Assembly: GCA_028023455.1 (NCBI GenBank)
Contig: JAQFVV010006203.1
Span: 6,914,821-6,978,820, forward strand
Reading direction: 5' to 3'
Source of the DNA: Epiperipatus broadwayi
Lineage: Eukaryota; Onychophora; Udeonychophora; Euonychophora; Peripatidae
DNA length: 64,000 nucleotides
Below are positions 35,985-48,879 of this stretch, in pieces. A program made the translations under genes and the position numbers. The number at the start of each line of letters is the position of its first letter. Position 1 is the stretch's first letter. The notes beneath the pieces were generated by a model. It worked only from the letters and a program-made list of their open reading frames with translations, did not search any database and was not told the origin of the DNA.

Positions 35985-37045
35985 TGCAGAAGTACTTTCA
36001 ATTATTTTCATAATCTTCATCTGGAAATCATTTAAATTAACGGAAGTAAACATCATAATATTATATTCCAAAATTCATGAATTTTAAGACTTTCACTTTG
36101 TCTGTTAATTAAAGAATTCTATTTATATTGCCTCTTTGATTTTTCTTTTATTATGATTTCTTTTTCCATGAAAAATTTTATTTTCCATATTGAAATTGAG
36201 AGTAAACTCACATGTTTTTTTCATGATCAAAGAAAACAAAACTATTATTAAATCATTATTATCCTTATTTTTTTATATGTTTACATAACAGTTGGTGCTC
36301 TTTTAATTGTTTCTTAATACTGCATTCATTTCATATATGTATGATCTTGAACTTGCATGAAATTTGATGTACAATTTAATTTTTTTGTTTTAATTGTAAT
36401 AATATTCTGTGAATTATTCACCAATCTGTTAATTTTAGTGAAAGACAAAACGAAACATTATAAAATTCTCTATGTATTTTTAATAAATTTAACTTGAGCA
36501 TTTGAAACATATGTATTAGATATCCATTTTTTATCATTAACTTTCTGGTACTTTAAAGTGGTATATCTATTCCATATGTTGCAAATACTTAAATTAAATT
36601 TATTAAAAATATATAGAGATAATTATATTGTTAAATTTTGTGGTCCAACTAATGTTAACATTCAAAAAAACATACTTTTGAAACAAAAACAAAAAAATAT
36701 TGTATATTAAATTTCACATAAATGCAAAACTCTATAAGTGAATTGAAACACAGTATTGAGAAAGGGTTAAAAGAACATCAGCTATTACTACAAATATATA
36801 AAAAATAAGAATAATAGTGATTTAATGATAGCATCTGTTTTGTTTTTTTTGATCATGAAGAAACACATGAGTTTACTTTCAATTTCGACCTGAAAAATAT
36901 TAAAATATTTCATGAAGAAAGGACCTATAAAAAATCTTGGAATATAACATTATATTCTTTACTTTTGTTAATTTAAATTAAAACAGTTTCCAGTTGAAGA
37001 AGATTATGAAAATAACAGAAAGTACTTCTACACATTGTAATAGCT
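35985..37045. repeat. Long inverted repeat, arms of about 300-360 bp
   Basis: The left arm (35985-36345) and right arm (about 36750-37045) pair, with gaps: CAGAAGTACTTTC/GAAAGTACTTCT at the outside, ATTTTCATAATCTTC/GAAGATTATGAAAAT, TATATTCCAA/TTGGAATATA, GAGAGTAAACTCACATG/CATGAGTTTAC, and TCTTAATACTG/CAGTATTGAGA next to the loop. Mismatches are many, so it is old. The 400-bp loop holds nothing recognisable. Confidence 0.65.
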
Positions 37046-37683
37046 GTTTGTAAAATTTATTAATTTACCATTGATATTTATTATTATTACAATAATTAAT
37101 CTATTAAAACATTACATGATGACTTCTTATACTTACTACAGAAGATTTTAAAACAGTAACAAATTTTTCTACAAAACAGTGCCACTTAGTGCATTGCTCT
37201 TAGATCTAATGCTGCTTCTCATTGATGAATGCCATACGCTAGAAACTAATCAGGGGATAGTGGATGGGAAGGCACCGGATGGAGATTGTGTTGCATAACT
37301 TTCTATAATCTATTGATTACCAGAGTTTGCCATGGATGACACTATTGTGTGAAAAAAAAAATGCTGATAATTAATTTTAACAGTTTGTGGCATTATATTG
37401 GAATAAGTAATTTATTACAAACTATAATTTCAACTATAAACATTATTATCAAGGCAAAAAGTTATGATTATAAATAATGTTTGCAAATGCATATGTTCAC
37501 ATGTGATGTGGGTAACCTTAATGATATAATTACATTAGCTGCTATATTCCATCAGTTGCTTGTTATGAGATTCTTGATTAATTGCTTACTGTGACTATAC
37601 ATGATATCACTATATGCAAAATATATTTTGAATACATGTCTCTGTGATGATTAATTTCTAATTGGCTTTTTTTTTTTTTTTAG

Positions 37684-37713
37684 TTTGGAGTGATATTACA
37701 GTAGAACATGAAG
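37684..37713 (+). CDS. 30-nt microexon of the same gene
   Basis: The acceptor is a long T tract and TAG (AG 37682-37683) and the donor is AAG|GTAAGT (37714). In phase 1 it encodes the junction Val, then WSDITVEHE, plus one base carried into the next exon. Evidence is the strong splice signals on both sides, the exact phase match to both neighbouring exons, and the continuity of the resulting C-terminus (ISYVCKVWSDITVEHED). Skipping it keeps the frame because its length is divisible by three, so alternative inclusion is possible. It is too short to be found by ORF length, and cDNA has not been seen, so some doubt remains. Confidence 0.72.
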
Positions 37714-37777
37714 GTAAGTAGACATCTTTTTTAAGTAAAATCTGTAAGTAAAAACTTACATATTGCTTTAGTTAATA

Positions 37778-38241
37778 AAGTAGTAATTAATTTATTGAGC
37801 GCAAAGAAAGTATACGTGAATACTATTTAACCAGGTTTTAACCTGAATTCTATGCACCTTAAAATTCATAATAGTCAAGCATATTTCATCTATAGAGGAA
37901 TCTTCCAAACCACAACACAAGATAGCGACTTGTATAAAGATAAGAGTGGTCATCTTATCTTTAACCTAATTTTCTAATTATATAGGCGAATCTGAAGCAT
38001 CTTGATTTGGAAGCGTGAAGTTGTTGTTCTCTCCATTGTTTAAATTCACTATTTCCTTTACAAATTAACATTCGCGAAATCTTGCAATTTCCAGCGAGTT
38101 AATATTACGATCTTAATGTTGGAAACTCCATGAACTATTGAAGAGTAGTAATTGATTTATTGAGTGCAAAGAAAGTATATGTAAATACTGTTAACCAGGC
38201 TTTAACCTGACATCTATGCGCCTTAAAATTCATAACAGTCA
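37778..38241. mobile_element. Small element with 100-bp direct terminal repeats (TRIM-like)
   Basis: The repeats at 37779-37878 and 38144-38242 share AGTAGTAATT.ATTTATTGAG, GCAAAGAAAGTATA, TTTAACCTGA and CCTTAAAATTCATAA.AGTCA. The 8-mer AGTTAATA flanks the whole at 37770-37777 and 38242-38249. The 265-bp interior has no open frame. The layout resembles a terminal-repeat retrotransposon in miniature, but the ends are not TG...CA and no primer-binding site is evident, so the class is uncertain. Confidence 0.6.
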
Positions 38242-41204
38242 AGTTAATAGATTAATTTTGTGCTTTTGAAATTTATGTAATCTTCAGTACATCTACAGGA
38301 TTTTTTAGATTTTAATTACTTATATTATTATGACTAGTAATTTATATTTATTGATTGCATATAGTTGAAATTCAATTATTTTGTGCTATATTCTTACTTT
38401 AAAAATATTGAAAAATTAAAAACTTTTTTAACATTAATATTTAAGTAATATTTAATCAGGGTTTAAGGATTAATATATAAACTTAAAAATTTTGTAGCAA
38501 GAATAAACATCTGACTTTAATGAATATCCCAACTCTTTCAAGTTGAATCGTTTGGGCCTTTGTTGATTATAAAATTGAAAGAATTTTATAAGTGCTATGT
38601 TTTAACAATGATGTCATTACTGCTTTTGATATTGAGTGATCTTTAAATTACCCATAGATTATTTTGGAAATATTTTAGAAAGTTTATATAATGCGATTTG
38701 GTATCTTGGAATAACAGTAATAATTATCTTTTTTTTTTTTTATTATCAACTTGGATAAATAAGAATATGATGAGTCAACATAGCAATTATATTAGTAAAA
38801 ATCTGTTTTAATCTATGATAAAAAGCAAATTAAGTAAAATGTTATTAAATGGTATATACAACTTATAAGATTATTTACAAAGGAAGCCAAATCTTAAAGT
38901 GTTATCATAAAGTTTCCAAATGAGCTACAAAAATGTTCTATGTGATAGGTAATATGTATATTTCTAGATGATGATGACAAAAATGAAGTAAATAAATTTT
39001 CTTTGAATTGCTTTATCGCATTATTTATGTACAGTCATAGATAATATTTTGCCTATCTGATATTTTAAATGTATTAATTGGGGGGGGGGGGGTGTTTAAA
39101 ATTATGGAAAATATTTTTCTATAGATGGATCTCATTATTTTTTTCATACCTACTATTTCTGATTTTTATAATACTTGAATTTTATTCTATTTTTTAAATT
39201 TAATCAGTGTAATTTCCAATACTTTATACCTTAATTGTAGTTTTACCACTACTTATCCCCTTACACAACTAAAATAACTTGTGTATCAAAAACCAATATT
39301 CATAGATATGATCCCCAAGTTATTTCTTATAGTATCATTGTGAATTCATTTCATTTTAATATTAAATACTCAATTATCATCTGTTTCATCTTGAGCACTC
39401 TATTGATTTGATTAATAATCTAAATGCTGTCCATGGAATTTTTTTTCTTCACTTCGTCTATATAAAAATTTCAATTTTTTATCTAATAATTATGATTCAT
39501 ATTGCTTTTTTTCAACACATGCTTTATTTGCAGTAATACAGGGATGAGTCTCTAGAGTTAAATGATTCTAGATTGAAGCCCAATTTATCATTATTGGAGT
39601 CAAATGTCACCGTTTTTTTAACTAAATCATATGCAACAAAAAAAATAAAATAAAGCAATATATAGTGATTCACAATATATATATATATGCTATCCAAAAA
39701 AAGTAAACAAGCAAAATAAGAAGCTAACAGGAGTTATTTTGCTGTCTTGGGGAAACATATACAATTATATTTATAAAAAACATTACATGATAACCTTTTC
39801 TTTATGCTTATACAAGCTTTTAAAAACAATAAGGATTATAAAACATTTCCATTTAGCATCTATTGATTTCTAAAGCTTGTATTTATTTTTAAATGTCAGG
39901 ATTTTTTTTATAATTTGTTTTACATATATAATAATGGACTCTATAGTATCATTTCTAGCAAATTAAAGATCATATTAATGGCTTGTATGATTTTGATATT
40001 GCATTTTGAAATTTTTCTATGCTTTTATATTGTGTTGATAAGATGTCATGTCTTACTTTCATATAATAAATCAGGTGAAGTAACAGCTCTTAATTGCAAA
40101 TTATTTTTCTGTGATGCAGTAACCTATATTCTAATTTGTTAAAAGCAGCAACAGTACATTGGAATCTAAATTGCATTTTAAGATCAAATTCCATCTTTCT
40201 ATTAAAAAGCTACCCAAATATTTCAATTGGCTCATATACTGAAGTTGATAATCATTCAAGTTAAATTATTGTTGAAGATTTTTTTTTTCCATTGGCTGAA
40301 AATTGTTAAACTAAAATCTTTATATGTTGCATTTAAAACATTAAGTACATTTTATAGAGTGCCTTTTAAAATGGTTAAGATAGTACAGTCATTATCATAT
40401 TGTAAATCTAGAATTCAAGAAGACACAATTATTATTTTTGCTTTTAGTTGATGCAAATTTAAAATTTCACCATCAAATTCATATTGCAGTTTGGTCCCCG
40501 ATTCATTAAGCACTTAAAACAGTTCTAAACACCACTTTCTTTGATAAATGAAACAGATAAAAAAAAATTATGAGTCTATGTTTTATTTGTTCGCTATTTA
40601 ACATAACTTTACTAAGACTACTCAAAGCTACAAAAATCCCAACAGATCATTTATTTGATTAACATGATATTTTTTTTTGCTTTTACTCTGAATGATTTGT
40701 GGCACTTTCATTTTGTTGAGTTTTACTAGCCATTTTGAAGATTTATTGATATCTAAGGTTGATTGTTTTAACCCAAGCATTTCAGGTACTTAGTATTAAA
40801 CCTGTTATGTCTTTTCATATCCATGTCATTCCACCCTTAAATTTCTAATCTTGTAATCTCGTCATATAATATGAACATCGGAACTCCTGAAACTTAAGTG
40901 ATAAATTTGTACACAAAAATTATAAAAACACATTACGATACTAAATAAAAATATGTAGTTGTGAGTTTTTAAAAAACTGTACTTCTCAAAAAATTATCAT
41001 GTTCTCCAATATTTTATGCTTACTACTTGTTTATTACTTATTTTGGTACAATTTATTCAATTTTTTTCCATTTTCAATTTTGTATTTGTTTAGTACAATA
41101 GTTAAAAGAATTTGACATCTTTTAATCATTTTTTTTTTGTGGTGTATACCCCGATGATCTGGTTCTTTGAGCTCTTACGCTGGAAATAGTATATATATAT
41201 TCAT

Positions 41205-41430
41205 CAGCTCTCATGTTGGATGCCATTTTATGGAATAATGTAATGTACATATACTGAATTTCTGTTTAGGTGCCAATTTATATAATGATTGCACTGTTTT
41301 TTTGTGTGTCATGTTCTTGTTTAGGATGCTAATTTATATAATGATACAATGGGATAATATATAAATATCTAGTAACTCTTTCACTGGCTAATTTCTGTGG
41401 GTGTTAATTTATGTGATGGTGCTTTTATAT
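41205..41430 (+). repeat. Degraded tandem array
   Basis: Four imperfect units of about 55-65 bp carry variants of TTTAGG.TGC.AATTTATATAATGAT (near 41220, 41268, 41326 and 41400). Their divergence suggests an old array. Confidence 0.4.
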
Positions 41431-43408
41431 TTGTCAAATGATGATGTCTCTTTCTCAGGCTGCTCTAAATTGTGATCCAATTTATGAACATTTTTTATAT
41501 TATAGATAATGGCTTAAAATTATAATTATATATGGAAGTATAGCAGTTAACACTGACTGCTGAATCTATCGTGAAAAATATTTCATCTCAATAGCGATGA
41601 TGAGGAACCAGGTATTAAAGAAATAGCAAGTTTTTATATAACAAAACATGGACTTAATAATAAAACTGAGTAGAACTTGATATGTAAAATCTGGTTATTA
41701 ACAAATTGACAATAAAATAAATAATTATCACTCATTATAAAGATTATTGAAATATTGTGATTTATGAATATTATGATTACAAGTAGATCCTGGTTCTAGA
41801 CTTTCAAGAAAGCAAAATTTATTTTTGGTATTCTCGTTTTAGCCTGAAGACTATTTGATTTATAATACTTACATATCCATTTGTTATAAGTTAGTATTAA
41901 TAAACAAATTGTTAAAAAGTGGAATAAAATACATAATGTTATTTAAATTACTCAAATCTTCTAAGATAACAGTTATTAAACAAAATAATGCCAAACATGA
42001 ATAATTAAATGGAAATTTTTGCAGTAAATTAGTTTAATGTAAATGTTAGGCAAAAAAAAAAATTATTTTAGTTTTTAAATATAATTGCATTATTTGTTGG
42101 TTACTATTTTTGGCCTAATCTTCTAGATCATCTTCGATGATATTTCATTTTGAAAATAATATGGACCTAAAAGTTTCTTTGTTGACTTTACTTGATCTTC
42201 TTTACATGGTTTAAATAGACATTTGTGTTATATAATTTGTAGATGTTGGTAATTTGGAAAGCAGTCTTCAATAAGTAATTATTTAGCCAAATATATTTTG
42301 AGTGTTATTTACCTGAATACTAATTGACCTGCAGATATTTAAAGTTTATTGATGCTGCATTTCATTGGGTTTCTTCAACATTTGCTTAGTATTATAGTCT
42401 ATGTAGAATTTTGTAAATGTTCAGTTTCAATTTATTAGTTGATCTCTCTCTAATGATGGAAGAAAACTCTCAACTGACAGAACTCATCTGATTATCTCAT
42501 ATCTTTATATATTTATAAATCTTATTATCATTGGCTATGCAACACCATGATTTTGATTTCCAAAATTTAATTATTTATTAAAATTTAAATTTAACAGCCA
42601 TTCTTTCATCAATAATGATTCTTTAATAACATTAATTACGGATTAAAATTAAATTAACTTATCATTCATTATTAAAGAAAAAGAGAAAGAAAAAAATATA
42701 TTTTCCAATTTAAAAGAAATATAGTTAAAATATAATGTTGTTATTTTTAATATCAATTAAGTAAATAAATAATTAGAACAAGGGAAGAGGGGGCATTCAC
42801 AGTATGTTGTTATATGCATATACATTTTTTAAAAAAATTAGATTTTTCCAAATCTTTGTATTTATCTGCATTAAGTTCACCAGACAGAATATTTGCTTGT
42901 TTCATGTTATTAGATGATTTATTCCTTTATACAAATGGTTTATTAAAAAGGCTAAACTCGTTTTTTATATGTATAATATTGGCCTTTGGTTTTTTTTTTG
43001 GAGGGGGGGGGGGCAGTTTTCCACCCATTTTTTGCCACAAACTCTGATAAACTAAGGTATTAATTAAAAATATAAAATGCTTGAAATTATTGCTGCTGAG
43101 AAAAGCAATAAAAATCATCTTGAGTGAAAAAGATAATTTCTGTTGACTATATATCACTTTACAAACTATCACAATTTTTTTCATCAGGTATGCTTTTAAT
43201 ATAAGGATATATATATAACTGATAGTTACCGAAGCACAATGAAGAAGTTGTTTTAGTCATACTATGAAGCAATTTAATTGATCAGAAAACTAATTTTTAG
43301 AAAAGTTAGTGGTGAAAAAAGAGATTGTTCATTAATGAGAGATTCAGTTGTCATAATTATGAGTCTGAAAAGCCAAATAAATAATGGGGCATTGTGAAAA
43401 AGTGTTAT

Positions 43409-43765
43409 TCATATGAATAAAATTAATTTTGGAATGTAATTGCCCTCAGAAATCTGATGCTTATTGTATCTGGATAAATTTGTTGAATTTTTATTTTCAT
43501 TAGATTTTTTTTTAATCTTCACGATTTTAAATATAGCTTTTACTTTCAGATGATCATCATGAAGTTTAATGGTCTCAGCATATATTTTAAAACAGTAGGG
43601 GATATGTACAATTTGATGACATTTGATAATTTCTAATTTCACATTCAAGCATTTTCTTTTAAACTTAGATGGAATTGATGTCATAGTATAAATATAAAAT
43701 AATGAATTATGATAAGGTGTGAGAACTAATAAGATAATACTGAAAATCATCATAATATTATTCAC
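43409..43765 (-). CDS. 118-codon open frame of unknown meaning
   Basis: An uninterrupted ATG-to-stop frame with a charged, Lys- and His-rich sequence (KFKRKCLNVKLEIIKC, CFKIYAETIKLHDDHLKVKA). In sequence this A+T-rich a frame of this length is only mildly unusual by chance. I recognise no family, no splice sites tie it to other exons, and it lies in an intron of the + strand gene. It may be a transposon remnant or nothing. Confidence 0.12.
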   Translation of the reverse strand: MNNIMMIFSIILLVLTPYHNSLFYIYTMTSIPSKFKRKCLNVKLEIIKCHQIVHIPYCFKIYAETIKLHDDHLKVKAIFKIVKIKKKSNENKNSTNLSRYNKHQISEGNYIPKLILFI

Positions 43766-45256
43766 TTGTATATTTTTTTGTTATTGTTGCTGAGTTTGCT
43801 CATTGAGAAAGGCTTTAATTTTGTGAGCTTCAGATTTGTGAAGCTTTCATTTATGAAGCAACAAAATCTTTTCTCAAACCAAGATAAATGAAAATCTCCT
43901 GTATTATATGCTTGCAACAACTGATTGAATAGTTTTGATAATTAATATTTAATATATTGCACGAAAAATCATAGGAAATTGTCAATACTTTTGTTAGCCT
44001 AATGTGCTGGCTGTATTTAAATTTATAGCCTAAAGAAATTATTACAGTACTTATTACTTATAATGTTGCTACTTTAAATCATTTTCTTACTTCTTTTTTT
44101 AATTAGGCTGGTTATTTTTATAGCACTTATTATTTTCTGACTTACATATATAAATTTTTTAATCTGTTTTTACATGTTATATTAATATTATTTAAATATG
44201 CTGAACTCATCTATTATTTAATTAAGCAAATGAGGCTTCTTGTTGGTTTTTTAAAAAAAATTCTTACAATAGACTTCTGTACTTAATTTATTTATATATT
44301 TTTTGCACTGTAACTAACTTTAAAGTTGTTATAGTTGGCATCCATTATATTTCTATAATATTTGTGCTTGAAAATACTGCTACTAATTTTTTTAATAACT
44401 ATCAAATACTGTAATTGTAAACAACTCTGATGCATCATTCTATTTATTCTTCTTTTTAGATGCATTAAGGATCTTCTGTTCTCAAGTTGAGTAAGCATGT
44501 CATTGAGATATAATCTTAGGTTCAATTATTTAAATAATTTTAAAGCTTACAATAAATTATTATTCTCTGTATAATATGGTCTATAACAATACATTTGCTG
44601 CTCATCAACTTCTCTCATTAAACCACTAAACATCACATCCATTGATTACTCTGAGTGGCACTACTGTATGGAGAGTTTTGCCTATCTTAATTTTATTTTT
44701 TATCTACAGCAGCATAGAAATATTTGTAATTCCTGATTTTGTGCAAGTTGCAGACTATCACTTGTCGAAAAATTTGCCAAACATTTCCTGAATAATGAAA
44801 TAAATGAATACATGCAATTTTTAACCATGTAAAAATCTGGAAAAATATATAACCATAATATTTAATTGTGTGGCAAATCTCTTAAGACTATTCACAGAAC
44901 ATAGCATTTCATTTTTACATTATAGGCTCATGTAGACAGTATAGAATGTTTGTAAAGCTACTATTGATAATATATTAAAATATTTGAATCACAAATTAAA
45001 AGTATTGAGAAGCTTCAGAAATTTATCTTCATAAAAACTACTATAATTGCAGCACTGCCTTTTGGTTTGTCAAGTTTTGGCAAATATTTGCCTGATTTGT
45101 GATTTTTATAGAATTCTGAATAGTTGAATTTTAATAATGATTATTTTGATAAATATATCACACATTTGTGTTTAAATCTTATTGCAGTAGTGAAAAAAAT
45201 TGTTATGTATGTAAAATAACCTAATTGAATATTTTAAATTTTTTTTTTTTTTTTAG

Positions 45257-45294
45257 ATGCCACAATGAAAGTTGGTTATTATAGCAGTGACTGA
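45257..45294 (+). CDS. Terminal coding exon with stop codon
   Basis: It is preceded by about 20 T residues and TAG (AG 45255-45256). The carried G plus AT gives Asp, followed by ATMKVGYYSSD and a TGA stop at 45292-45294. The phase agrees with the microexon donor. The complete C-terminal tail of the protein then reads FNYMEVISYVCKVWSDI, TVEHEDATMKVGYYSSD. The sequence just after the stop changes to a less A+T-rich, stop-containing region that fits a 3' UTR. In total the window encodes 661 residues of this protein. Confidence 0.75.
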
Positions 45295-46035
45295 ATTAAG
45301 GATTGCTCCATTGTTTGCTCTGTTCAGCTGGCGCCCTCTTGTAGAATGTTGTATTCTGACTCTTCACACCAGATGTGATGTCTAATCAGGCAAGAAGATT
45401 CCCAGCAGCAGAGTTTTTGTTTGCTTAGCTGCCTTATCAAAGCTTAAAATTTCTTTTGTGGGGAGGGATGAGCAAATGTGGGGAGGGTAGAAAATAGCTA
45501 TAATAATGAAAGGGGGGGGAGTTAAAATTGTTTACTAAATCATCTGAAGAAAAAAAAATATTGGACTATTAAGGGGGGGGGGATATAAAGACTATAAGCT
45601 GCTGATAAATTATTTATAAAATAATTTACATACTTTGATTACTAATGAATCTAAATGAATTATAAGTTTAAATTGGAAAAAAAAAATGCTGATCTGGTAT
45701 CACTCTTATTTTATTCAAATTGGAATTTATTTAAAACCAAACTTAAGTGCTATCTTCAAACTTATGTGCTATCTTCAGAGCAGTGCAGGAGCAGCACTTT
45801 CGATGTAACCGCTGGATTACATTGTTCTTGTTATTTGTTGCCAATGATTTTTGCCCCAACCCATCTTCATTACAGCGACTACTTTATTTCCCTGATTCAG
45901 ATTCATTCTGTACATACTGTGTATTATTTTGAGAGAATTTCAGCAGCTTCTCCATGAAATTTAAGAAAGAAAAAAAAATTGTTACAAAGTTTAATAAATA
46001 TTGACATAAATAAAGTGCGGACTCATTTATTTATT
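45295..46035 (+). other. Probable 3' UTR and polyadenylation region
   Basis: After the stop codon there is about 700 nt of sequence less A+T-rich than the introns, containing GGGGAGGG-type runs. It ends with two AATAAA hexamers at 45993-45998 and 46009-46014, followed by a short T-rich stretch. Open frames here (for example 45655-45957) have no recognisable protein character. The exact cleavage site is not visible. Confidence 0.6.
45326..45342 (-). promoter_or_regulatory. CTCF-like motif in the 3' UTR
   Basis: On the minus strand the sequence reads ACAAGAGGGCGCCAGCT, close to the conserved CTCF core AGRGGGCGC. It lies 32 bases after the stop codon. One motif match is weak evidence of occupancy. 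Confidence 0.3.
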
Positions 46036-48879
46036 CATAAATAGAAATGACACCTCAAAAATTTTAAGATAGAATTTAGATAAGCATTTTTATCTGAAAA
46101 GTTTTTATAGACTTCATGAAAATTCTTATTAATTATATTAAATGCTTAAAGCTTTTGTGGTGTATTTATTTCACCTACACTTAATCTAGATATACATAAA
46201 TGATATGATAAATTGTTTACATATTATAAAACTAATAACTAATGCAGCTCCAGTTGGATTTATCATCTGTTTCATTACAATAAGATGTCAATTACTGAAA
46301 TGTCATCTTATTCACCAGATTTTAGTGTTTACTTATTTTTAAATATTGATTATTATATTGAAGCATTATTCCTACTTCTTAATGCAATATTCATTTGAAG
46401 ATGTATGATAAGAAAGTAATTTGGTTATATATTTAATCATATGAAAAATGATTTTGAATGCTAAGAAAAATCAAGTTATTTTAGATAATTGAAGAAATGT
46501 ATTAAATAACCTGTTTTTTTCATTTAAAGTAAAATGACAGTAATTTTATAAAAGTATTAATCAGTAATTTTTATAAATTTTTTATATTTATAAAAAAAAT
46601 CATAATAATAAATTATTCACTATAAAAAAAACTTCATATTCTTTCGAAGCAAATACTATAAACTATATATTCATTATTTTGAGAAATGGTCATCACTTCC
46701 TAATATGTATGTAATAACTTGCTGATGTCATATGCATTCTTGTAAAATGAAATGGCAATTAGTCACGTAAAAGTAAATTCCAAAAAATAAATTGGAAAAT
46801 GTATACATTATTAAAATACAATTTACTTAACACATTTTATTAAATATGTATTTTTATAACTACAATATAACTAATTGCAGTCATTTTAAAGTATCATGTG
46901 TTATAAATGAAATGTATTCTCAAGAAAAAAAAGTTAAACTTTAGCATTCTCTGATTTAAAAAATGTTGAACACATTATAAAATGCACTAAAAATAACATA
47001 GAAAATGTATTTGCTAAAATATGTTGTGGTTTTATTTGATTTATTTTTAATGTTTTTCTCAGTAATAGTAGGATGCCAATGTCATTTCAAGTAATGTTTA
47101 TATGGAACAATGAAATATCAGTTTCTAGCGAAATAATATTTTCTTCATTACAAAAAAAAGATCACATAATAATAAAGATAATAAAAATAAATATTAAAAT
47201 TATTTTAATGGGTTTTTTTTTTTTTTTTTTGCAATAACAATATAATGCTGTCATTATTCCATGCTATATTTACATCTTACATTGAAATCTCAGTTCATAG
47301 AAAAAAAACGGTTTTACTTATTATAAATTCAAAAGAAAAAATCAAAAGGTGAAGAGAATAAAATGTTGGAAAATAACTTTCTGCATATATTGTTAAGTAA
47401 GGCAGTTAAAGAAGCATTAAGTGGTTAGATCTTAATGAAAAGGAGTTATCTGAATGTATTAGAAAAGAATAATGGGAGAAAAAGTAATCTTTAGGGTTTT
47501 TTGTAACTTAAAGAACTATTAGATTCAACAACAAAAACATAATTGATAACTGTGAGTAGGAAGAACTTAGTGATTATATTTCATTAAAAAGTTAAGATGA
47601 AATTTATCATCAGAATTTTTTTTTTAATGATTGATTTATTAATAGAGGAAAGAAGAAAAAAAATCTTAATATTGGGTTAAATTAATTCAGACATTTTTTT
47701 ATAGAAAAGAGAAAAGAAGCTGGATGAATTTAAGATATTCTAAGTAATTAAACATCATGTATAGGAATGGAGTGCATGGGTGCAAAGTTAATTTAATAGG
47801 GTTAACTTTATTAGTAAGTAAATTTAGTGATAGATTTATTGCAATTAATCTTTGGGAGAAAATAAAGATATTAATTTACCATGGATTGATAATTAGCACT
47901 TGGAAGTAAATTTATGTATTTTTTTTAAGTGCTGAATCTTTTAAAAAACTTCACTAAATGAGAAGCCTTATTTTTAGTGTCCCTTTGAATGATTTAATTT
48001 TATTAAAGTGAAGACTATAACATAGGTGTGAAAGATAATAAAAACAATGGTATATTTCCTAGCTAAAAGATAACCAAATCACTCATATAAGAAATATGTT
48101 TAATTGATAATAATGTCAATGGGCAAAAAGGTAATTTGTATAAATAATGTAGAACAAGGAGATTAAGGGAGAATCTTGCAGCATAGGATTGTGAAGGACA
48201 GATACTCAATGTTTAAGAAGTCAGGGTGATTGACTACAGAAGCTGAATTAAAAGCAGTTATTTCAAATCTCATTATATCAAATAATCCTAAATAAATAAA
48301 AATTCATTTTTATATTTTTTTTTTTTTGACTTGCATATTTTTTTATTATGAAAATGGATTCCAACATTTAATTCACATAAGATTAATTTACTACTTCACT
48401 TTTACAATTAGAAATATTTGAGCTGTGAACAATTGATTACATTTGGAACATAAAATATTAAGATGGAGATGATATCCATTAATCCTTGAAGATTTTAACA
48501 TTGATAAGAAAATCAAGCATTCAATAGATTTTTTTAACATATATTTGATTCATATATGCCTTTTGTGTTTAAGTTGCATTGAGTAATTAAATGATAATTC
48601 TTAAACTATTACTTAATATTAAATGCCACTTTTGATTGTTTCTATTCATAATAGTTTTTCTTAAATTCATTGCTATAAACTGTTTATTTTGTTTTGACTA
48701 TTAGGTTTGTTATTTTTTACTGTGTTTATCATAATAGTAATGTATTTATCATGTGAGATACATTTATATAGATTTTTACCAATACTTATTACAAAATTAA
48801 TATTTTTGGCATAAAGTTGTGCTGATATAGGATAACACAATAAATGCACTCTTTTACAATCTTTGTTTTTATAACATGA
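46036..48879. other. Intergenic, nothing recognised
   Basis: A+T-rich with long T and A runs (for example 47213-47231, 48318-48330). Open frames are short and of chance character. Confidence 0.6.

Larger units (their letters stand above)
29593..37683 (+). other. Intron 2 (8.1 kb), phase 1
   Basis: Bounded by GTAGGC and a T tract with TAG. Apart from the hAT pseudogene (33.5-35.1 kb), the inverted repeat (35.99-37.05 kb) and a foldback fragment (37.19-37.35 kb), I see A+T-rich sequence, a C14 run at 32477-32490 and short chance open frames in 29593-33500 and 35110-35980. Confidence 0.8.
37714..45256 (+). other. Intron 3 (7.5 kb), phase 1
   Basis: Starts GTAAGT and ends with a 20-base T tract and TAG. 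It contains the short direct-repeat element at 37778-38241, a degraded tandem array at about 41205-41430, and a foldback fragment at 44630-44690. The rest (38250-41140, 41480-43400, 43770-44620, 44700-45240) shows A+T-rich sequence, G runs at 39080-39092 and 42999-43014, and no recognisable gene. Confidence 0.8.

Noticed and set aside
41141-41215. Another hammerhead motif on the minus strand (CTGATGA near 41207)
   Set aside because: No GAAA element or stem II at the required spacing; the TA run after the core is a microsatellite.
45655-45957. 100-codon open frame downstream of the stop codon
   Set aside because: It lies in the probable 3' UTR and no motif was recognised in it.
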